DNA of 64,000 nucleotides from Variovorax soli NBRC 106424 (lineage in GTDB: Bacteria; Pseudomonadota; Gammaproteobacteria; Burkholderiales; Burkholderiaceae_C): NCBI RefSeq assembly GCF_001591385.1, contig NZ_BCUU01000011.1:1-64000 (forward strand), written 5' to 3'. Position 1 is the first letter of the stretch. Each line of letters opens with the position of its first letter. The position numbers and the translations under genes are program-made. Positions 24,929 to 36,465 of the stretch are shown here, one piece after another. The notes under the pieces are model-generated. The model saw nothing but the letters and a program-made list of their open reading frames with translations. It did not search any database and was not told the origin of the DNA.

Positions 24929-25723
24929 CTATTTCTTCTTTGCCGGGAGCGCGGCGCCATCGGCCACGGTGGTCACGCCCCGCAGGCGCAAGGCATACGC
25001 ATCCTTGTGGCGCAGGTCCGCACTCTCGATCGAATCCAGGGTGCGGCCGTACTGGCTCGCCACCTGGCGCACCGATGTGAGAAAGCGCTCCACCCGCGCC
25101 GACACTTCCTCGGCCTGGCCGCGGCCCAGCTCGATCACTGCGCCCGTGTCCAGGCGGGCTTCCCAGCTGCCCCGGGCCGACAGGGACAGCTCTTCCACGC
25201 TCAGGTCGTAAGGCGCGAACAAGGGCTGCAGCACCTGGTACATGCCCAGCACCTGCCCGGCATGGTCCAGCGGCCCGGTCAGGCGCGGCAGGGCCTGGTC
25301 GACCTCGGCCACGTTGGCATCGAACACTTCGCCGTAGCCATTGATCAGGCGCGACTCGTCCTCCGCGCCCCAGAAGGCCACCGGCACCTGCTCGGTCAGG
25401 GTGGCCCGCAGCCGGTTCGGGAACTCGCGCTTGACCACCGCCTTGCGCACCCAGGGCACCGACTCGAACGCCGTGCGCGCCTTGGCCAGGTCGACGGTGA
25501 AGAAGTTGCCCGCCAGCTGCGGCGTGACGTTGGCGCGCAAGGTCACGGCGTTGGTGTGGGTCAGCTCGCCGTCCACGCGGATGCCCGCCAGCGGGAAAAA
25601 AGGTTGGCGCAGCAACCACCAGCCGGCCGCCGCCAGCAGCATGACGCCGAACAACGCAAACATGAGCGTTGCCACGATGTTCATGAGCTTGACGTCGAAG
25701 GGGGCGGGGATGCTGTCGGCCAT
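24929..25723 (-). CDS. ftsQ: Cell division protein FtsQ
   Basis: A 264-residue bitopic divisome protein. A short cytoplasmic N-terminus leads to one transmembrane helix (about residues 15-38), then a POTRA domain (FPLAGIRVDGELTHTNAVTL) and a beta domain including VPWVRKAVVKREFPNRL. FtsQ links early and late division proteins through FtsB/FtsL. Its ATG is 2 nt after the ddlB stop. Assigned by both sequence pattern and position. Confidence 0.95.
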   Translation of the reverse strand: MADSIPAPFDVKLMNIVATLMFALFGVMLLAAAGWWLLRQPFFPLAGIRVDGELTHTNAVTLRANVTPQLAGNFFTVDLAKARTAFESVPWVRKAVVKREFPNRLRATLTEQVPVAFWGAEDESRLINGYGEVFDANVAEVDQALPRLTGPLDHAGQVLGMYQVLQPLFAPYDLSVEELSLSARGSWEARLDTGAVIELGRGQAEEVSARVERFLTSVRQVASQYGRTLDSIESADLRHKDAYALRLRGVTTVADGAALPAKKK

Positions 25724-25725
25724 GT

Positions 25726-26712
25726 TCAGGGTTGCCCTTCTCCCTGGGTCGGCTTGGCCGAATCCAGCGTGGCGCTCGCCAGCACCTGCAGGCACAGGTC
25801 CTCGTAGCTGATGCCGGCCGCGCGCGCCGACATCGGCACCAGCGAATGGCTGGTCATGCCGGGCGAGGTGTTCATCTCCAGCAGGAAGGGCTTGCGGTCG
25901 CTGGCGCGGATCATCAGGTCGGCGCGGCCCCAGCCGCGGCAGCCGAGCGTGCGGTAGGCGGCCAGCGACAGGTGCTGGATCTCGGACTCGAGTTCGGGCG
26001 GCAGGCCGCTCGGGCAGTGGTACTTCACGTCGTCGGTGAAGTACTTGTTCTGGTAGTCGTAAGCGCCGTCGGGCGCGGCGATGCGCACCACCGGCAGCGC
26101 CCTGGCGTACTGGCCGGTGCCCAGCACCGCGCAGGTGACTTCCTCGCCTTCGATGAATTCCTCGCACAGCACGTCGGCGTCGTAGCCGGCGGCCAGCTTC
26201 ACCGCCTCCTGCATCTCGGAGTAGCCCTTGACCTTGGTCACGCCGATGGACGAGCCCTCGCGCGGCGGCTTCACGATCAGCGGCAGGCCCAGCACGTCGG
26301 GCACCGCGCGCACCTGCTCCAGCGTCTGCTGGTCGAAGGCCAGGCGTGCATAGCGCGGCGTGGGCAGGCCGTCGGCCACCCAGATGCGCTTGGTCATGAC
26401 CTTGTCCATGGCCACGCTCGAGGCCATCACGCCCGAGCCGGTGTAGGGAATGCCCAGCAGCTCCAGCGCGCCCTGCACCGTGCCGTCTTCGCCGTGGCGG
26501 CCATGCAATGCGATGAAGCAGCGCGAAAAGCCTTCGCGCTGCAGGTCGACCAGCGGGCGCTTGGACGGATCGAATTCGTGCGCGTCGACGCCGCGCGAAC
26601 GCAGCGCGCCCAGCACGCCGGTGCCCGACATGATCGACACGTCGCGCTCGGCCGAACTGCCGCCCATCAGGACGGCCACCTTGCCCAGGGAATTTTCTTG
26701 GCGGGCGTTCAC
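25726..26712 (-). CDS. ddlB: D-alanine--D-alanine ligase
   Basis: A 328-residue ATP-grasp ligase making the D-Ala-D-Ala dipeptide of the wall stem peptide. Recognised by [45 protein letters not shown] and the C-terminal [12 protein letters not shown]. The start is a GTG at 26712 with AAAGGAAA upstream, overlapping the murC stop (GTGA). Position between murC and ftsQ is canonical. Confidence 0.96.
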   Translation of the reverse strand: MNARQENSLGKVAVLMGGSSAERDVSIMSGTGVLGALRSRGVDAHEFDPSKRPLVDLQREGFSRCFIALHGRHGEDGTVQGALELLGIPYTGSGVMASSVAMDKVMTKRIWVADGLPTPRYARLAFDQQTLEQVRAVPDVLGLPLIVKPPREGSSIGVTKVKGYSEMQEAVKLAAGYDADVLCEEFIEGEEVTCAVLGTGQYARALPVVRIAAPDGAYDYQNKYFTDDVKYHCPSGLPPELESEIQHLSLAAYRTLGCRGWGRADLMIRASDRKPFLLEMNTSPGMTSHSLVPMSARAAGISYEDLCLQVLASATLDSAKPTQGEGQP

Positions 26713-28142
26713 TTGCTTTCCTTTGCGGTTGCGGCGGCCGGCGCGTTGCCCAGCTCGACCACCTTGGCGGGCACGGCGCCGATGGAGCCTGCGCCCATGC
26801 AGATCACCACGTCGCCGTCCCGTGCGTTGTTCAAGATCGCCCGGGGCATATCGGCAATCTCGTCGACAAATACAGGCTCGACCTTTCCGGCCACGCGCAG
26901 CGCGCGCGCCAGCGAACGGCCGTCCGCCGCCACGATGGGCGCTTCGCCGGCCGCGTACACCTCGGCCAGCAGCACGGCATCGGCCTGGCCGATGACCTTG
27001 ACGAAGTCCTCGAAGCAGTCGCGCGTGCGGGTGTAGCGGTGCGGCTGGAAGGCCAGCACCAGCCGGCGCCCCGGAAAGGCGCCGCGCGCCGCCGCGATGG
27101 TGGCCGCCATCTCCACCGGGTGGTGGCCGTAGTCGTCGATCACGGTGAAGCTGCCTGCGCCCTGAGGCACGGCGACGTCGCCGTAGCGCTGGAAGCGCCG
27201 GCCCACGCCCTTGAAGTCGGCCAGGCCGCGCTGCACCGCCTCGTCGGGGATGTTGAGTTCCACTGCCATGGCGATCACCGACAGCGCATTGCGCACGTTG
27301 TGCTCGCCCGGCAGATTGAGCGTGATGGGCAGGTCGGGCAGCGTCACGCCGTTGCGGCGCTGCACGGTGAAGTGCATCTGGCCGCCCTCGGCGCGCACAT
27401 CCACCGCGCGCACCTGGGCCTCCTCGTTGAAGCCGTAGCTGGTGACCGGGCAGGACACCTGCGTGACGATCTCGCGCACGGCCGCATCGTCGGTGCACAG
27501 GATCGCCACGCCATAGAAGGGCATGCGGTGCAGGAAGTCGACGAAGGCGCCCTTGAGGCGCGCGAAGTCGTGCCCGTAGGTCTCCATGTGGTCGGCGTCG
27601 ATGTTGGTGACCACCGCCATGATCGGCAGCAGGTTCAGGAACGAGGCGTCCGATTCGTCCGCCTCCACCACGATGTAGTCGCCGCTGCCCAGGCGTGCGT
27701 TGGTGCCGGCGCTGTTCAGGCGGCCGCCGATGACGAAGGTCGGGTCCAGGCCGGCCGCGGCCAGCACGCTGGCGGCCAGGCTGGTGGTGGTGGTCTTGCC
27801 GTGCGTGCCGGCAATGGCAATGCCCTGCTTCAGGCGCATGAGCTCGGCCAGCATCAGCGCGCGGGGCACCACGGGAATCTTCTTCTCGCGGGCCGCCACC
27901 ACCTCGGGGTTGTCGGCCTTCACCGCGGTGGAGGTCACCACCGCATCGGCGCCGGCGATGTGGGCCGCGTCATGGCCCACGTGCGTGGCAATGCCCAGGC
28001 CCGCCAGCCGGCGCAGCGTGGCGCTGTCGGCCAGGTCTGAGCCCGAAATCTGGTAGCCCAGGTTGAGCAGCACTTCGGCGATGCCGCTCATGCCCGCGCC
28101 CCCGACGCCTACGAAATGGATGTGTCTGATCGCGTGCTTCAT
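26709..28142 (-). CDS. murC: UDP-N-acetylmuramate--L-alanine ligase
   Basis: A 477-residue Mur ligase adding the first amino acid, L-Ala, to UDP-MurNAc. The N-terminal Rossmann motif [20 protein letters not shown]-binding [11 protein letters not shown] and central ADESDASFL are typical, and the C-terminal domain contains [16 protein letters not shown]. It overlaps murG upstream by ATGA and ddlB downstream by GTGA, showing tight translational coupling. Confidence 0.97.
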   Translation of the reverse strand: MKHAIRHIHFVGVGGAGMSGIAEVLLNLGYQISGSDLADSATLRRLAGLGIATHVGHDAAHIAGADAVVTSTAVKADNPEVVAAREKKIPVVPRALMLAELMRLKQGIAIAGTHGKTTTTSLAASVLAAAGLDPTFVIGGRLNSAGTNARLGSGDYIVVEADESDASFLNLLPIMAVVTNIDADHMETYGHDFARLKGAFVDFLHRMPFYGVAILCTDDAAVREIVTQVSCPVTSYGFNEEAQVRAVDVRAEGGQMHFTVQRRNGVTLPDLPITLNLPGEHNVRNALSVIAMAVELNIPDEAVQRGLADFKGVGRRFQRYGDVAVPQGAGSFTVIDDYGHHPVEMAATIAAARGAFPGRRLVLAFQPHRYTRTRDCFEDFVKVIGQADAVLLAEVYAAGEAPIVAADGRSLARALRVAGKVEPVFVDEIADMPRAILNNARDGDVVICMGAGSIGAVPAKVVELGNAPAAATAKESK

Positions 28143-29197
28143 CTGGCTAGCTCCTCGCAGGCACGGACGACTTCGATGACCGCTTCGGTCTTTTGCAGGC
28201 CCTTGGCCTTGGTGGCGCGCTCCAGCAGAGCGGCTCGTGTGGTCTTTTGCAGCAAATCGGAAAGCAATTCAGGTGTGAGTTCGGACTGCTGAACGAGCCA
28301 GCCGCCTCCCGCGTCGACAAGAAAGCGAGCGTTGGTGGTCTGGTGGTCGTCCACCGCCGAGGGAAATGGAACGAAGAGCGCCGCCGCACCCACCGCCGCG
28401 ATCTCTGTCACGGTGCTGGCGCCGGCGCGCGCAATGACGAGGTCGGCCTGTGCAAACGCCTCGGCCGTCTCGTCGATGAAAGCGGTGAGCTCGGCTTGCA
28501 CGCCGGCCGCGGTGTAGTTGGCGCGCAGCTCGTCGATCTGCCTGGCGCCGCTTTGATGCAGCACGATGGGACGCTCGGCCGGCGCGATGCGCGCCAGCGC
28601 CTGCGGCACGATGCTGTTGAGCGCCTTGGCGCCCAGGCTGCCGCCCACCACCAGCAGCTTCAGCGGCCCTTCGCGGCCGGCAAAGCGCGCCGCGGGTTCG
28701 GGCTGGTTCAGGAACGCCTCGCGCAGCGGATTGCCCACCCATTGGGCCTTCTTCAACACGTTGGGAAAGGCGGTGAAGATGCGGTCGGCCACGCCGGCCA
28801 GCACCTTGTTGGCCATGCCGGCCACCGAGTTCTGCTCGTGCAGCACCAGCGGCTTGCCCAGCAGCACGCTCATCATGCCGCCCGGAAAGGTGATGTAGCC
28901 GCCCAGGCCCACCACCACGTCGGGCTTCACGCGGCGCACAACGCCGATGGCCTGCCAGAAGGCGCGCAGCAGCTTCAGCGGCAGCAGCGCCAACGTCACC
29001 AGGCCCTTGCCGCGCACGCCGCCGAACTCGACCGGCTCGAAGGCGAAGCCGCGCGGCGGCACCAGCTGGTGCTCCATGCCGGTGGGCGCGCCCAGCCAGT
29101 GCACGCGCCAGCCGCGTGCGCGCAGGGCTTCCGCCACGGCCAGGCCGGGGAAGATGTGGCCGCCCGTGCCGCCCGCCATGATGAGCGCCGTCTTCAT
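28139..29197 (-). CDS. murG: Lipid II synthase (UDP-GlcNAc transferase)
   Basis: A 352-residue GT-B glycosyltransferase converting lipid I to lipid II on the cytoplasmic membrane face. The [21 protein letters not shown] motif near the N-terminus (first part GGTGGH at 9-14), [25 protein letters not shown] and [15 protein letters not shown] in the donor domain are clear. It shares 4-nt overlaps with ftsW upstream and murC downstream. Confidence 0.97.
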   Translation of the reverse strand: MKTALIMAGGTGGHIFPGLAVAEALRARGWRVHWLGAPTGMEHQLVPPRGFAFEPVEFGGVRGKGLVTLALLPLKLLRAFWQAIGVVRRVKPDVVVGLGGYITFPGGMMSVLLGKPLVLHEQNSVAGMANKVLAGVADRIFTAFPNVLKKAQWVGNPLREAFLNQPEPAARFAGREGPLKLLVVGGSLGAKALNSIVPQALARIAPAERPIVLHQSGARQIDELRANYTAAGVQAELTAFIDETAEAFAQADLVIARAGASTVTEIAAVGAAALFVPFPSAVDDHQTTNARFLVDAGGGWLVQQSELTPELLSDLLQKTTRAALLERATKAKGLQKTEAVIEVVRACEELAR

Positions 29198-30498
29198 ACG
29201 CGCCCTCCCCGCATCAATACCCTGTTCTCGTAATCGATGCGAAGCACGACCGCGAGCGCCACCAGATTCATGATGATGGCCGAGCCTCCGTAGCTCATCA
29301 GCGGCAGCGTGAGGCCCTTGGTGGGCAGTGCGCCCAGGTTCACGCCCATGTTGATGAAGGTCTGGAAGCCGATCCACACGCCCACGCCCTGCGCCACCAG
29401 GCCGGAGAACACCCGGTCCAGCGCGATGGCCTGGCGGCCGATGTGCATGATGCGGCGCGTCATCCACAGGAACAGCACGATGACGGTGAGCACACCCACC
29501 AGGCCGAACTCCTCGCCGATCACGGCCAGCAGGAAGTCGGTGTGCGCCTCGGGCAGCCAGTGCAGCTTCTCCACGCTGCCGCCCAGGCCCACCCCGAAGA
29601 TCTCGCCGCGGCCGATGGCGATGAGCGAATGCGAGAGCTGGTAGCCCTTGCCCAGCGCATTGGTCTCGCTCCACGGGTCGAGGTAGGCAAAGATGCGCTC
29701 GCGCCGCCACGGGGACGAGGCCACCATCATCGCGAAGGCGGCCACCACCAGCGCGGAGATCACGAAGAACATGCGGGCATTCACCCCGCCCAGGAACAGG
29801 ATGCCCATGGCGATGACGGCGATCACCATGAAGGCGCCCATGTCCGGCTCGGCCAGCAGCAGCATGCCCACGATCACCACCGCAATGCCCATGGGGAGCA
29901 CGGCGCGGAAGAAGCGCTCCTTGATCTCCATCTTGCGCACCATGTAGCTGGCCGCATACATGACCATGGCCAGCTTGGCGAGCTCGGAGGGCTGGAAGTT
30001 GGTGATGCCCAGCGGAATCCAGCGGCGCGCGCCGTTCACGCTGCGGCCCACGTGCGGAATGAGCACGGCCACCAGCAGCAGCAGCGCGGCGATGAAGAGC
30101 CACGGCGCCGCTCGCTCCCAGTTGCGCATGGGCACCTGGAAGGCCAGCAGCGCCGCCACGAAGGCCACCACCAGCGACACGCTGTGGCGCACGAGGAAGT
30201 AGGTCTCCTGGTAGTTGGCGCGCGCGAAGCGCGGGTTGTCGCCGATGGCGATGGAGGCCGAATAGACCATCACCAAGCCCCAGGCCAGCAGCGCCACCGT
30301 GACCCACAGCAGCGCCTGGTCGAAGCCCAGCACGCGCACCGGCTCGGCCCGCGTCTGGGTGACGCCGGCGCCGCCCAGGTGCACCGGCAGGTGCATGGGC
30401 AGCGCATCCACGCCTTCGCGGGCGCGGCCGAACAGGCGGCGCAGCAGCCCGCCCGTGCGTTGGCCCTTGTTGCTGGCGGCGACGGCGGCGCTGTTCAC
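29194..30498 (-). CDS. ftsW: SEDS glycosyltransferase FtsW
   Basis: A 434-residue polytopic SEDS protein that polymerises septal peptidoglycan with FtsI. It has a long cytoplasmic N-terminus (about 60 residues), ten or so membrane helices, and motifs [21 protein letters not shown] (first 20 shown in part), [30 protein letters not shown] and [15 protein letters not shown]. Placement between murD and murG is canonical and separates it from rodA at 11487. Confidence 0.96.
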   Translation of the reverse strand: MNSAAVAASNKGQRTGGLLRRLFGRAREGVDALPMHLPVHLGGAGVTQTRAEPVRVLGFDQALLWVTVALLAWGLVMVYSASIAIGDNPRFARANYQETYFLVRHSVSLVVAFVAALLAFQVPMRNWERAAPWLFIAALLLLVAVLIPHVGRSVNGARRWIPLGITNFQPSELAKLAMVMYAASYMVRKMEIKERFFRAVLPMGIAVVIVGMLLLAEPDMGAFMVIAVIAMGILFLGGVNARMFFVISALVVAAFAMMVASSPWRRERIFAYLDPWSETNALGKGYQLSHSLIAIGRGEIFGVGLGGSVEKLHWLPEAHTDFLLAVIGEEFGLVGVLTVIVLFLWMTRRIMHIGRQAIALDRVFSGLVAQGVGVWIGFQTFINMGVNLGALPTKGLTLPLMSYGGSAIIMNLVALAVVLRIDYENRVLMRGGRV

Positions 30499-32300
30499 GC
30501 GAGCCCTCCTTCGCTGCCGGCGCCATCCAGGTCGCCACGGGGTGACTCAGCCAGCACCTGCACCGCCTCGCAGAAGACGGCGGCGCGGTGGGCGTAGTCC
30601 TTGAACATGTCGAAGCTGGCGCAGGCCGGCGACAGCAGCACCGCATCGCCCGGGTTGGCGCGGCGCGACGCGGCCTGCACCGCCTCTTCCATGGAGGCGG
30701 CGTGCTGCAGGCTGACACCGGTATCGGCCAGCGCCTGCTCGATCAGCGGGGCATCGCGGCCGATGAGGATGACCGCCCGCGCATAGCGCGACACCGGCGC
30801 GGCCAGCGGCGAGAAGTCCTGCCCCTTGCCTTCGCCGCCCAGGATCAGCACCACGCGGCGGTCCACGCCGAGACCGCTCAGCGCAGCCACGGTGGCGCCC
30901 ACGTTGGTGCCCTTGCTGTCGTCGAAGTACTCGACCTCGTCGATCATGGCCACCGGCTCCACGCGGTGCGGCTCGCCCCGGTATTCGCGCAGGCCATACA
31001 GCATGGGCGCGAGGCTGCAGCCGGCCGACACGGCCAGCGCCAGCGCCGCCAGTGCATTGAGCGCGTTGTGCTGGCCGCGGATGCGCAGGGCATCGGCGGG
31101 CATCAGGCGCTGCAGGTGGATCTCTTCCTCTTCCACCGGTGCGCCGCGCTTGCGCTTTTGTGTTTCGTCCGCTTCATGCGCGCGCACCAGCCAGGCCATG
31201 CCGTTCAGGCGCTCGATGCCGAAGTCGCCGGGGCGGCGCGGCAGCTCGGCGCCGAAGGTGATGTGGGCCCGGATCTGCGGCCGCTGCAGCTTCACGCGCA
31301 CCGGCGGTGGCAGCATCGCCATCACGACGGGGTCGTCGCGGTTGAGCACCATCAGGCCCTTCTGGCCGAAGATGCGCGCCTTGGCCTTGGCATAGGCGTC
31401 CATGTCGCCATGCCAGTCCAGGTGGTCCTGCGTCACGTTGAGCACCGTGGCGGCCGTGGGCTCGAAGCCTTGGACGCCGTCGAGCTGGAAGCTGGAGAGT
31501 TCGAGCACCCACACCTCGGGCAGGTCTTGCGCGTCCATTCGCGCGGCCAGCGTGTCGAGCAGGGTCGGGCCGATGTTGCCGGCCACCGCCACGGTTTTGC
31601 CCGCGCGCTCCACCAGCTGGCCAGTGAGCGAGGTGACGGTGGTCTTGCCGTTGGTGCCGGTGATGGCCAGCACGGCCGGTTCGTAGCCGCGCGGCTTGGG
31701 CGGCACGATCACCGGGGCGGGCGCTTCGTCCTCGTCGTCGGCCGGTGCCGGCGCGGGTGCTTCCTCGTCGGCGGCAGCAGGGGCGTCGGCGGAGGACTCG
31801 GCCGCTGCATCGCGAGCGTCGGCAGCATCGGCAAGCTCATCGGCCGGCGCGGCCGGTGCCACTGCGTCGCCCATGCCTTCGGCCGGTTCGTCTTGCGGTG
31901 CGGCGGCATCATCTTGCGGCGGGGATTCGACCTCGCCCGGCTCCTCGGCCGGCGGCACCGCCAGGTCGGCCAGCGCCTGCGCAAAAAGGTCCAGTTCGCC
32001 GCCCACCGGCAAGCCGATGGCGCGTGCCGTCGAGACCACCGGTGCCAGCGCCTGCGGCGACAGGCCGGGCGAGCAGTACACGGCGCGGACGGACGTGCCC
32101 TCGACCAGGGCGCTGCTGAAGGGACCGCCCACGAAAACGGCATCCGGCCATTCGGCGCGCAGCGTCGCCAGCTGCGGCGGCGCCTCGCGCGTGTCGGCCA
32201 CGGTGACCACGGCGCCATGGCGGGCGCACCAGCGCGCCATCGCCAGACCCGAGGCGCCCAGGCCCAGGATCAGCACGTGGAGTTGGTTGAGGTGCTTCAC
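30495..32300 (-). CDS. murD: UDP-N-acetylmuramoyl-L-alanine--D-glutamate ligase with a large insert
   Basis: A 601-residue MurD, about 160 longer than E. coli MurD (438). It adds D-Glu to UDP-MurNAc-L-Ala. The N-terminal [10 protein letters not shown] and the ATP loop [13 protein letters not shown] (about 212-224) are intact. Between the N-terminal domain and the ATP domain, residues about 113-202 are an acidic Ala/Asp/Glu/Pro low-complexity insert. A smaller charged insert ([15 protein letters not shown]) lies in the central domain. The frame is open throughout with genomic codon use, so the insert is probably real. Overlaps ftsW by 4 nt. Confidence 0.94.
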   Translation of the reverse strand: MKHLNQLHVLILGLGASGLAMARWCARHGAVVTVADTREAPPQLATLRAEWPDAVFVGGPFSSALVEGTSVRAVYCSPGLSPQALAPVVSTARAIGLPVGGELDLFAQALADLAVPPAEEPGEVESPPQDDAAAPQDEPAEGMGDAVAPAAPADELADAADARDAAAESSADAPAAADEEAPAPAPADDEDEAPAPVIVPPKPRGYEPAVLAITGTNGKTTVTSLTGQLVERAGKTVAVAGNIGPTLLDTLAARMDAQDLPEVWVLELSSFQLDGVQGFEPTAATVLNVTQDHLDWHGDMDAYAKAKARIFGQKGLMVLNRDDPVVMAMLPPPVRVKLQRPQIRAHITFGAELPRRPGDFGIERLNGMAWLVRAHEADETQKRKRGAPVEEEEIHLQRLMPADALRIRGQHNALNALAALALAVSAGCSLAPMLYGLREYRGEPHRVEPVAMIDEVEYFDDSKGTNVGATVAALSGLGVDRRVVLILGGEGKGQDFSPLAAPVSRYARAVILIGRDAPLIEQALADTGVSLQHAASMEEAVQAASRRANPGDAVLLSPACASFDMFKDYAHRAAVFCEAVQVLAESPRGDLDGAGSEGGLA

Positions 32301-32313
32301 GCTCGCCCGTCCT

Positions 32314-33492
32314 CTATCGCAGCTTGAGGGTCGATAAACCCACGAGGCACAGCAGCATGGTGATGATCCAGAAGCGCACGACCACCTGGGTCTCGCGCCA
32401 TCCGCTCTTTTCGAAGTGGTGGTGCAGCGGCGCCATCTTCAGCACGCGCCGCCCCTCGCCGTAGCGGCGCTTGGTGTACTTGAAGTAGCTCACCTGGGCC
32501 ATCACCGAGATGGCCTCGACCACGAAGATGCCGCCCATCACGAAGAAGACAATCTCCTGGCGCACGATCACGGCGATGGTGCCCAAAGCGCCGCCCAGCG
32601 CCAGCGCGCCCACGTCGCCCATGAAGACCTGCGCCGGATGCGTGTTGAACCACAGGAAGGCCAGGCCTGCGCCGGCCATGGCCGAGCAGAACACCAGCAG
32701 TTCGCCCGAACCCGGGATGTAGGGAAAGATCAGGTACTTCGAGAAGACCGAACTGCCGGTGACGTAGGCGAACACGCCCAGGGCGGAGCCCACCATCACC
32801 ACTGGCATGATGGCCAGGCCGTCCAGCCCGTCCGTCAGGTTGACGGCATTGCTCGCCCCCACGATCACCAGGTAGGTGAGCACGACGAAACCCACGCCGC
32901 CCAGCGGGTAGCTCACCTCCTTGAAGAAGGGCACCAGCAGGTTGGTCTTGGGCGGAAAGTCCAGGTCGAAGCCCGAGCGCACCCAGGCATAGAAAAGCTC
33001 CAGCACGCGCCAGTTCGACACTTCCGAGATGCTGAACAGAAGATAGAAAGCGGCCAGCAGGCCGATGATCGACTGCCAGAAGTACTTCTCGCGCGAGCGC
33101 ATGCCCTCGGGGTCTTTCTTGACCACCTTGCGCCAGTCGTCCACCCAGCCGATGGCGCCGAAGCCCAGCGTGACCCACAGCACGATCCAGACGAAGCGGT
33201 TGGACAAATCGAACCACAGGAGCGTGGCCAGCGCGATGGCGAACAGCACCAGCACGCCGCCCATGGTGGGCGTGCCGCTCTTCACGAGGTGCGTTTCCAT
33301 GGCGTAGCCGCGCACCGGCTGGCCGATCTTGAGCGCCGTCAGGCGCCGGATGACGCCCGGCCCCGCGATGAGCCCCACCAGCAGCGCGGTCAGCGCCGCC
33401 CCCACCGCACGAAAGGTCAGGTATTGAAAGATGCGCAGGAACCCGAACTCGGGCGACAGCGTCTGCAGCCATTGGGCCAGGCTTATCAGCAT
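32314..33492 (-). CDS. mraY: Phospho-MurNAc-pentapeptide translocase
   Basis: A 392-residue polytopic membrane enzyme that transfers phospho-MurNAc-pentapeptide to undecaprenyl phosphate, giving lipid I. Family motifs include GTPTMGG, the acidic [18 protein letters not shown] and the cytoplasmic [12 protein letters not shown]. About 35 residues longer than E. coli MraY, mostly in a loop near [16 protein letters not shown], which I recall as usual in Burkholderiales. It lies between murF and murD with short gaps. Confidence 0.97.
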   Translation of the reverse strand: MLISLAQWLQTLSPEFGFLRIFQYLTFRAVGAALTALLVGLIAGPGVIRRLTALKIGQPVRGYAMETHLVKSGTPTMGGVLVLFAIALATLLWFDLSNRFVWIVLWVTLGFGAIGWVDDWRKVVKKDPEGMRSREKYFWQSIIGLLAAFYLLFSISEVSNWRVLELFYAWVRSGFDLDFPPKTNLLVPFFKEVSYPLGGVGFVVLTYLVIVGASNAVNLTDGLDGLAIMPVVMVGSALGVFAYVTGSSVFSKYLIFPYIPGSGELLVFCSAMAGAGLAFLWFNTHPAQVFMGDVGALALGGALGTIAVIVRQEIVFFVMGGIFVVEAISVMAQVSYFKYTKRRYGEGRRVLKMAPLHHHFEKSGWRETQVVVRFWIITMLLCLVGLSTLKLR

Positions 33493-33510
33493 GGAAAACT
33501 GTCCGGAACA

Positions 33511-34956
33511 TCAGGCATGTCCGGCCTCCTCGGAATCGTTGTTCTGAACGTGCGCGGCAATCGCCTGCACCACGCGCTCCATCTTCATGAAGCGCGATCC
33601 TTTGACGAGCACGCTGCCCACGCGCGGCAGCCTGGCCCGCACGGCGTCGTTGAGCGCCTCGATCTGTTCGTTTGCAAAATGCAGCCCCTCGCCGGCGCCC
33701 ATGGACTCGGCCGCGAAGGCCTGGACGCTGTGCGCGGATTCGGAACCCAGCGCATACACGCACTCGATGCCGCGGGTGGCGGCCCAGGCGCCGACCTCGG
33801 CGTGGAACTGCGGCCCCTGGTTGCCCACCTCGCCCATGTCGCCCAGCACCAGCAAGTGCGGCGCTGGCAGCGCCGCCAGCACGTCGATGGCGGCGCGCAT
33901 CGAATCGGGGTTGGCGTTGTAGGTGTCGTCCACCAGCGTGAGCGGCTGCCCGTCGGCACGCACCAGCACGCGCGCGTTCGAGCGCCCGCCCACCGGCTGG
34001 AACGATTCGAGGCCGCGCGCGATGTCGCCCAGCGAGACGCCGGCCGCGAGCGCGCAGGCCGTGGCCGCCGCGGCATTGAGCAGGTTGTGCCGGCCCGCAA
34101 TGCGCAGCTGGCAGCGCAGGTTGCCCAGCGGCGTGCGCAGCTCCAGCGCCCACGCCTCGCCGTGCCACACGGCATCGGCCACCGACACATCGGCCTGCGC
34201 ATGCTCGCCGAAGCTGAGGCAACGGCGCGAGGCGCCCTCGCGCGCCAGCAGGGTCCAGAGCGGGGTGAAGGCATCGCCGTGCGGAAACACCGCGGTGCCG
34301 TCGGGCGGCAGCGCGGCAAACACGGCGCCGTTCTCGCGCGCCACGGCTTCCACCGTGGCCATGAATTCCTGGTGCTCGCGCTGGGCGTTGTTGACCAGCG
34401 CGATGGTGGGCTGCGCAATGGCCGCCAGCCGCGCAATCTCGCCCGGATGGTTCATGCCCAGCTCGACCACGCCCAGCTGATGCTGAGGCGCCAGGCGCAG
34501 CAGCGTGAGCGGCAGGCCCACTTCGTTGTTGAAGTTGCCGCGCGTGGCCAGGGACCGCTCGGGCCCGGTGCTGGCCGCCAGGATGGCGGCGATCATCTGC
34601 GTGACCGTGGTCTTGCCGTTGCTGCCGGTCACGGCGATCAGCGGCAACTGGAACTGGCGGCGCCAGCCGTTGGCCAGCGCACCCAGCGCCGCCAGCGTGT
34701 CGGGCACTTCGAGGCCCGCCAGGCCCGCCGCCTCCAGGCCGCCATGGGCGATGGCCGCGACGGCGCCCGCCGCCTTGGCCTGGCCGAGGAACTGGTTGGC
34801 ATCGAAGCGCTCGCCCTTGAGCGCCACGAACAGGTCGCCCGCGGCCAGCGTGCGCGTGTCGGTGTGCACGCGTGCAATCGCGGTTGCCGGGTCGCCCACC
34901 AGGCGTGCGCCTGGCACCCAGGCCCGCGCTTGCTCGAGCGTCATCATCATGGTCAT
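33511..34956 (-). CDS. murF: UDP-MurNAc-tripeptide--D-alanyl-D-alanine ligase
   Basis: A 481-residue Mur ligase that adds D-Ala-D-Ala to the tripeptide precursor. ATP-binding AVTGSNGKTTVTQM, VVELGMNHPGEI and DDTYNANPDSMRAAI are MurF-specific. The ATG at 34956 is supported by AGGAGG 8 nt or so upstream and by the ATGA overlap with murE; further ATGs at 34950-34944 are possible. Cytoplasmic. Confidence 0.97.
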   Translation of the reverse strand: MTMMMTLEQARAWVPGARLVGDPATAIARVHTDTRTLAAGDLFVALKGERFDANQFLGQAKAAGAVAAIAHGGLEAAGLAGLEVPDTLAALGALANGWRRQFQLPLIAVTGSNGKTTVTQMIAAILAASTGPERSLATRGNFNNEVGLPLTLLRLAPQHQLGVVELGMNHPGEIARLAAIAQPTIALVNNAQREHQEFMATVEAVARENGAVFAALPPDGTAVFPHGDAFTPLWTLLAREGASRRCLSFGEHAQADVSVADAVWHGEAWALELRTPLGNLRCQLRIAGRHNLLNAAAATACALAAGVSLGDIARGLESFQPVGGRSNARVLVRADGQPLTLVDDTYNANPDSMRAAIDVLAALPAPHLLVLGDMGEVGNQGPQFHAEVGAWAATRGIECVYALGSESAHSVQAFAAESMGAGEGLHFANEQIEALNDAVRARLPRVGSVLVKGSRFMKMERVVQAIAAHVQNNDSEEAGHA

Positions 34957-36461
34957 GCTCCCCCCCTCCTTTGAGCGAGGGCCTCGGCCGCATGCGCCTT
35001 GTCGGAAAAGGCGATGCGCTCCCCCCCCGCCACTTCCTGCCAGAGTTCGTGGCCGCGGCCGGCCAGCAGCACCACGTCCTGCGGCGCGGCCTGCGCCACC
35101 GCCTGCACGATGGCGCGGGCGCGGTCGGGCTCGACCTGGGCGCGCTCGGGGCTGCTCAGGCCGCGCAGGATCTGGCTGATGATGGCGTCCGGCTTTTCGC
35201 TGCGCGGGTTGTCGCTGGTCACCAGCACGCAGTCGGCCTGCGCCTCGGCCACCGCGCCCATCAGGGGGCGCTTGATCGGATCGCGGTCGCCGCCGCAGCC
35301 GAACAGGCACCACAGCCGGCCGCCGCGCTGGCGGGCCAGCGGCTTGAGGCCGGCCAGCGCCTTGTCCAGCGCATCGGGCGTGTGGGCATAGTCGACCACC
35401 ACCATCGGCGCATCCGCGTTGCCGGTCACGCGCTCCATGCGGCCCGGCACGGGCGTCAGGCCGCCGCATGCCGCCACCGCATCGGGCAGCCCCAGGCCCA
35501 GCGCGCGCAGCGCGCCGATCACGCCCAGCAGGTTGGAGACGTTGTACTGGCCGATCAGGCCGGTGGCCATGGAAATGGGCGTCGCACCGTTCTCGACCAC
35601 GGTGAAACGCAAACCCTGCGCGTCGTAGCCGATATCGCGCGCCACCAGGCGCGCCGGCGTTGCGGCGGTCGAGAGGGTCCAGAGGTCGACGGCACTGGCG
35701 GCTCCGCGCGCAGCCAGTTCGGCCGCGAGGCTTGCGCCGTGCAAGTCGTCGACGTTGACCACCGCGGCGCGCAGCCCCGGCCAGGCGAAAAGCTCCGCCT
35801 TGGCCCGCCAGTAGGCGTCCATGCTGCCGTGGTAGTCGAGATGGTCCTGCGTGAAGTTGGTGAACACGGCCACCGCGATGCGCGTGCCGTCCAGGCGCCG
35901 CTCGACGATGCCGATGGACGAGGCCTCGATCGCGCAGGCCGAATAGCCCTGGTCCGCGAACTCGCGCAGGCTGCGCTGCAGCATGACCGGGTCGGGCGTG
36001 GTCAGGCCCGTGTAGCTCAGCTCGGGCGGCCTGCCGATGCCCAGCGTGCCCACCACGGCGCACGGCCCGCGGCCCGGCAGGCCGGAGATCGCCTCCGACA
36101 GCCACCACGCGGTCGACGTCTTGCCGTTGGTGCCGGTGACGGCAAGCAGGTCGAGCCGATCGGACGGATGTTCGTAGTAGCTGGCGGCGATGGGGCCGGT
36201 GGCCGCCTTCAGGCCGGCATAGCTCGCCACCGCGTCGCCGGAAAAGCCGAAGGCTTCGGCGCCTTCATGCTCGACCAGGCAGGCCGTGGCACCCTTGGCC
36301 AATGCGTCGGCCACATGGCGCCGGCCGTCGGTGGCGGCGCCTGGCCAGGCCACGAAGCCGTCGCCTGCCCCGACCTTGCGGCTGTCGGCATGCAGGCCGC
36401 CGCGCACGCGCGCACGCAGCCACTGCGCGGCTTCGGTGGGAGTGCGGAGTTGCTGGACCAT
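34953..36461 (-). CDS. murE: UDP-MurNAc-L-Ala-D-Glu--meso-diaminopimelate ligase
   Basis: A 502-residue Mur ligase. AVTGTNGKTSTAWW binds ATP, and DNPRSEKP contains the DNPR signature of the meso-diaminopimelate-adding type rather than the lysine type. This agrees with dapF (49874) and mpl (6707) in the same window. The ATG at 36461 (MVQQLRTP) lies 4 nt after the ftsI stop; an upstream in-frame start inside ftsI (36485) is less likely. Confidence 0.96.
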   Translation of the reverse strand: MVQQLRTPTEAAQWLRARVRGGLHADSRKVGAGDGFVAWPGAATDGRRHVADALAKGATACLVEHEGAEAFGFSGDAVASYAGLKAATGPIAASYYEHPSDRLDLLAVTGTNGKTSTAWWLSEAISGLPGRGPCAVVGTLGIGRPPELSYTGLTTPDPVMLQRSLREFADQGYSACAIEASSIGIVERRLDGTRIAVAVFTNFTQDHLDYHGSMDAYWRAKAELFAWPGLRAAVVNVDDLHGASLAAELAARGAASAVDLWTLSTAATPARLVARDIGYDAQGLRFTVVENGATPISMATGLIGQYNVSNLLGVIGALRALGLGLPDAVAACGGLTPVPGRMERVTGNADAPMVVVDYAHTPDALDKALAGLKPLARQRGGRLWCLFGCGGDRDPIKRPLMGAVAEAQADCVLVTSDNPRSEKPDAIISQILRGLSSPERAQVEPDRARAIVQAVAQAAPQDVVLLAGRGHELWQEVAGGERIAFSDKAHAAEALAQRRGGA

Positions 36462-36465
36462 GGTG

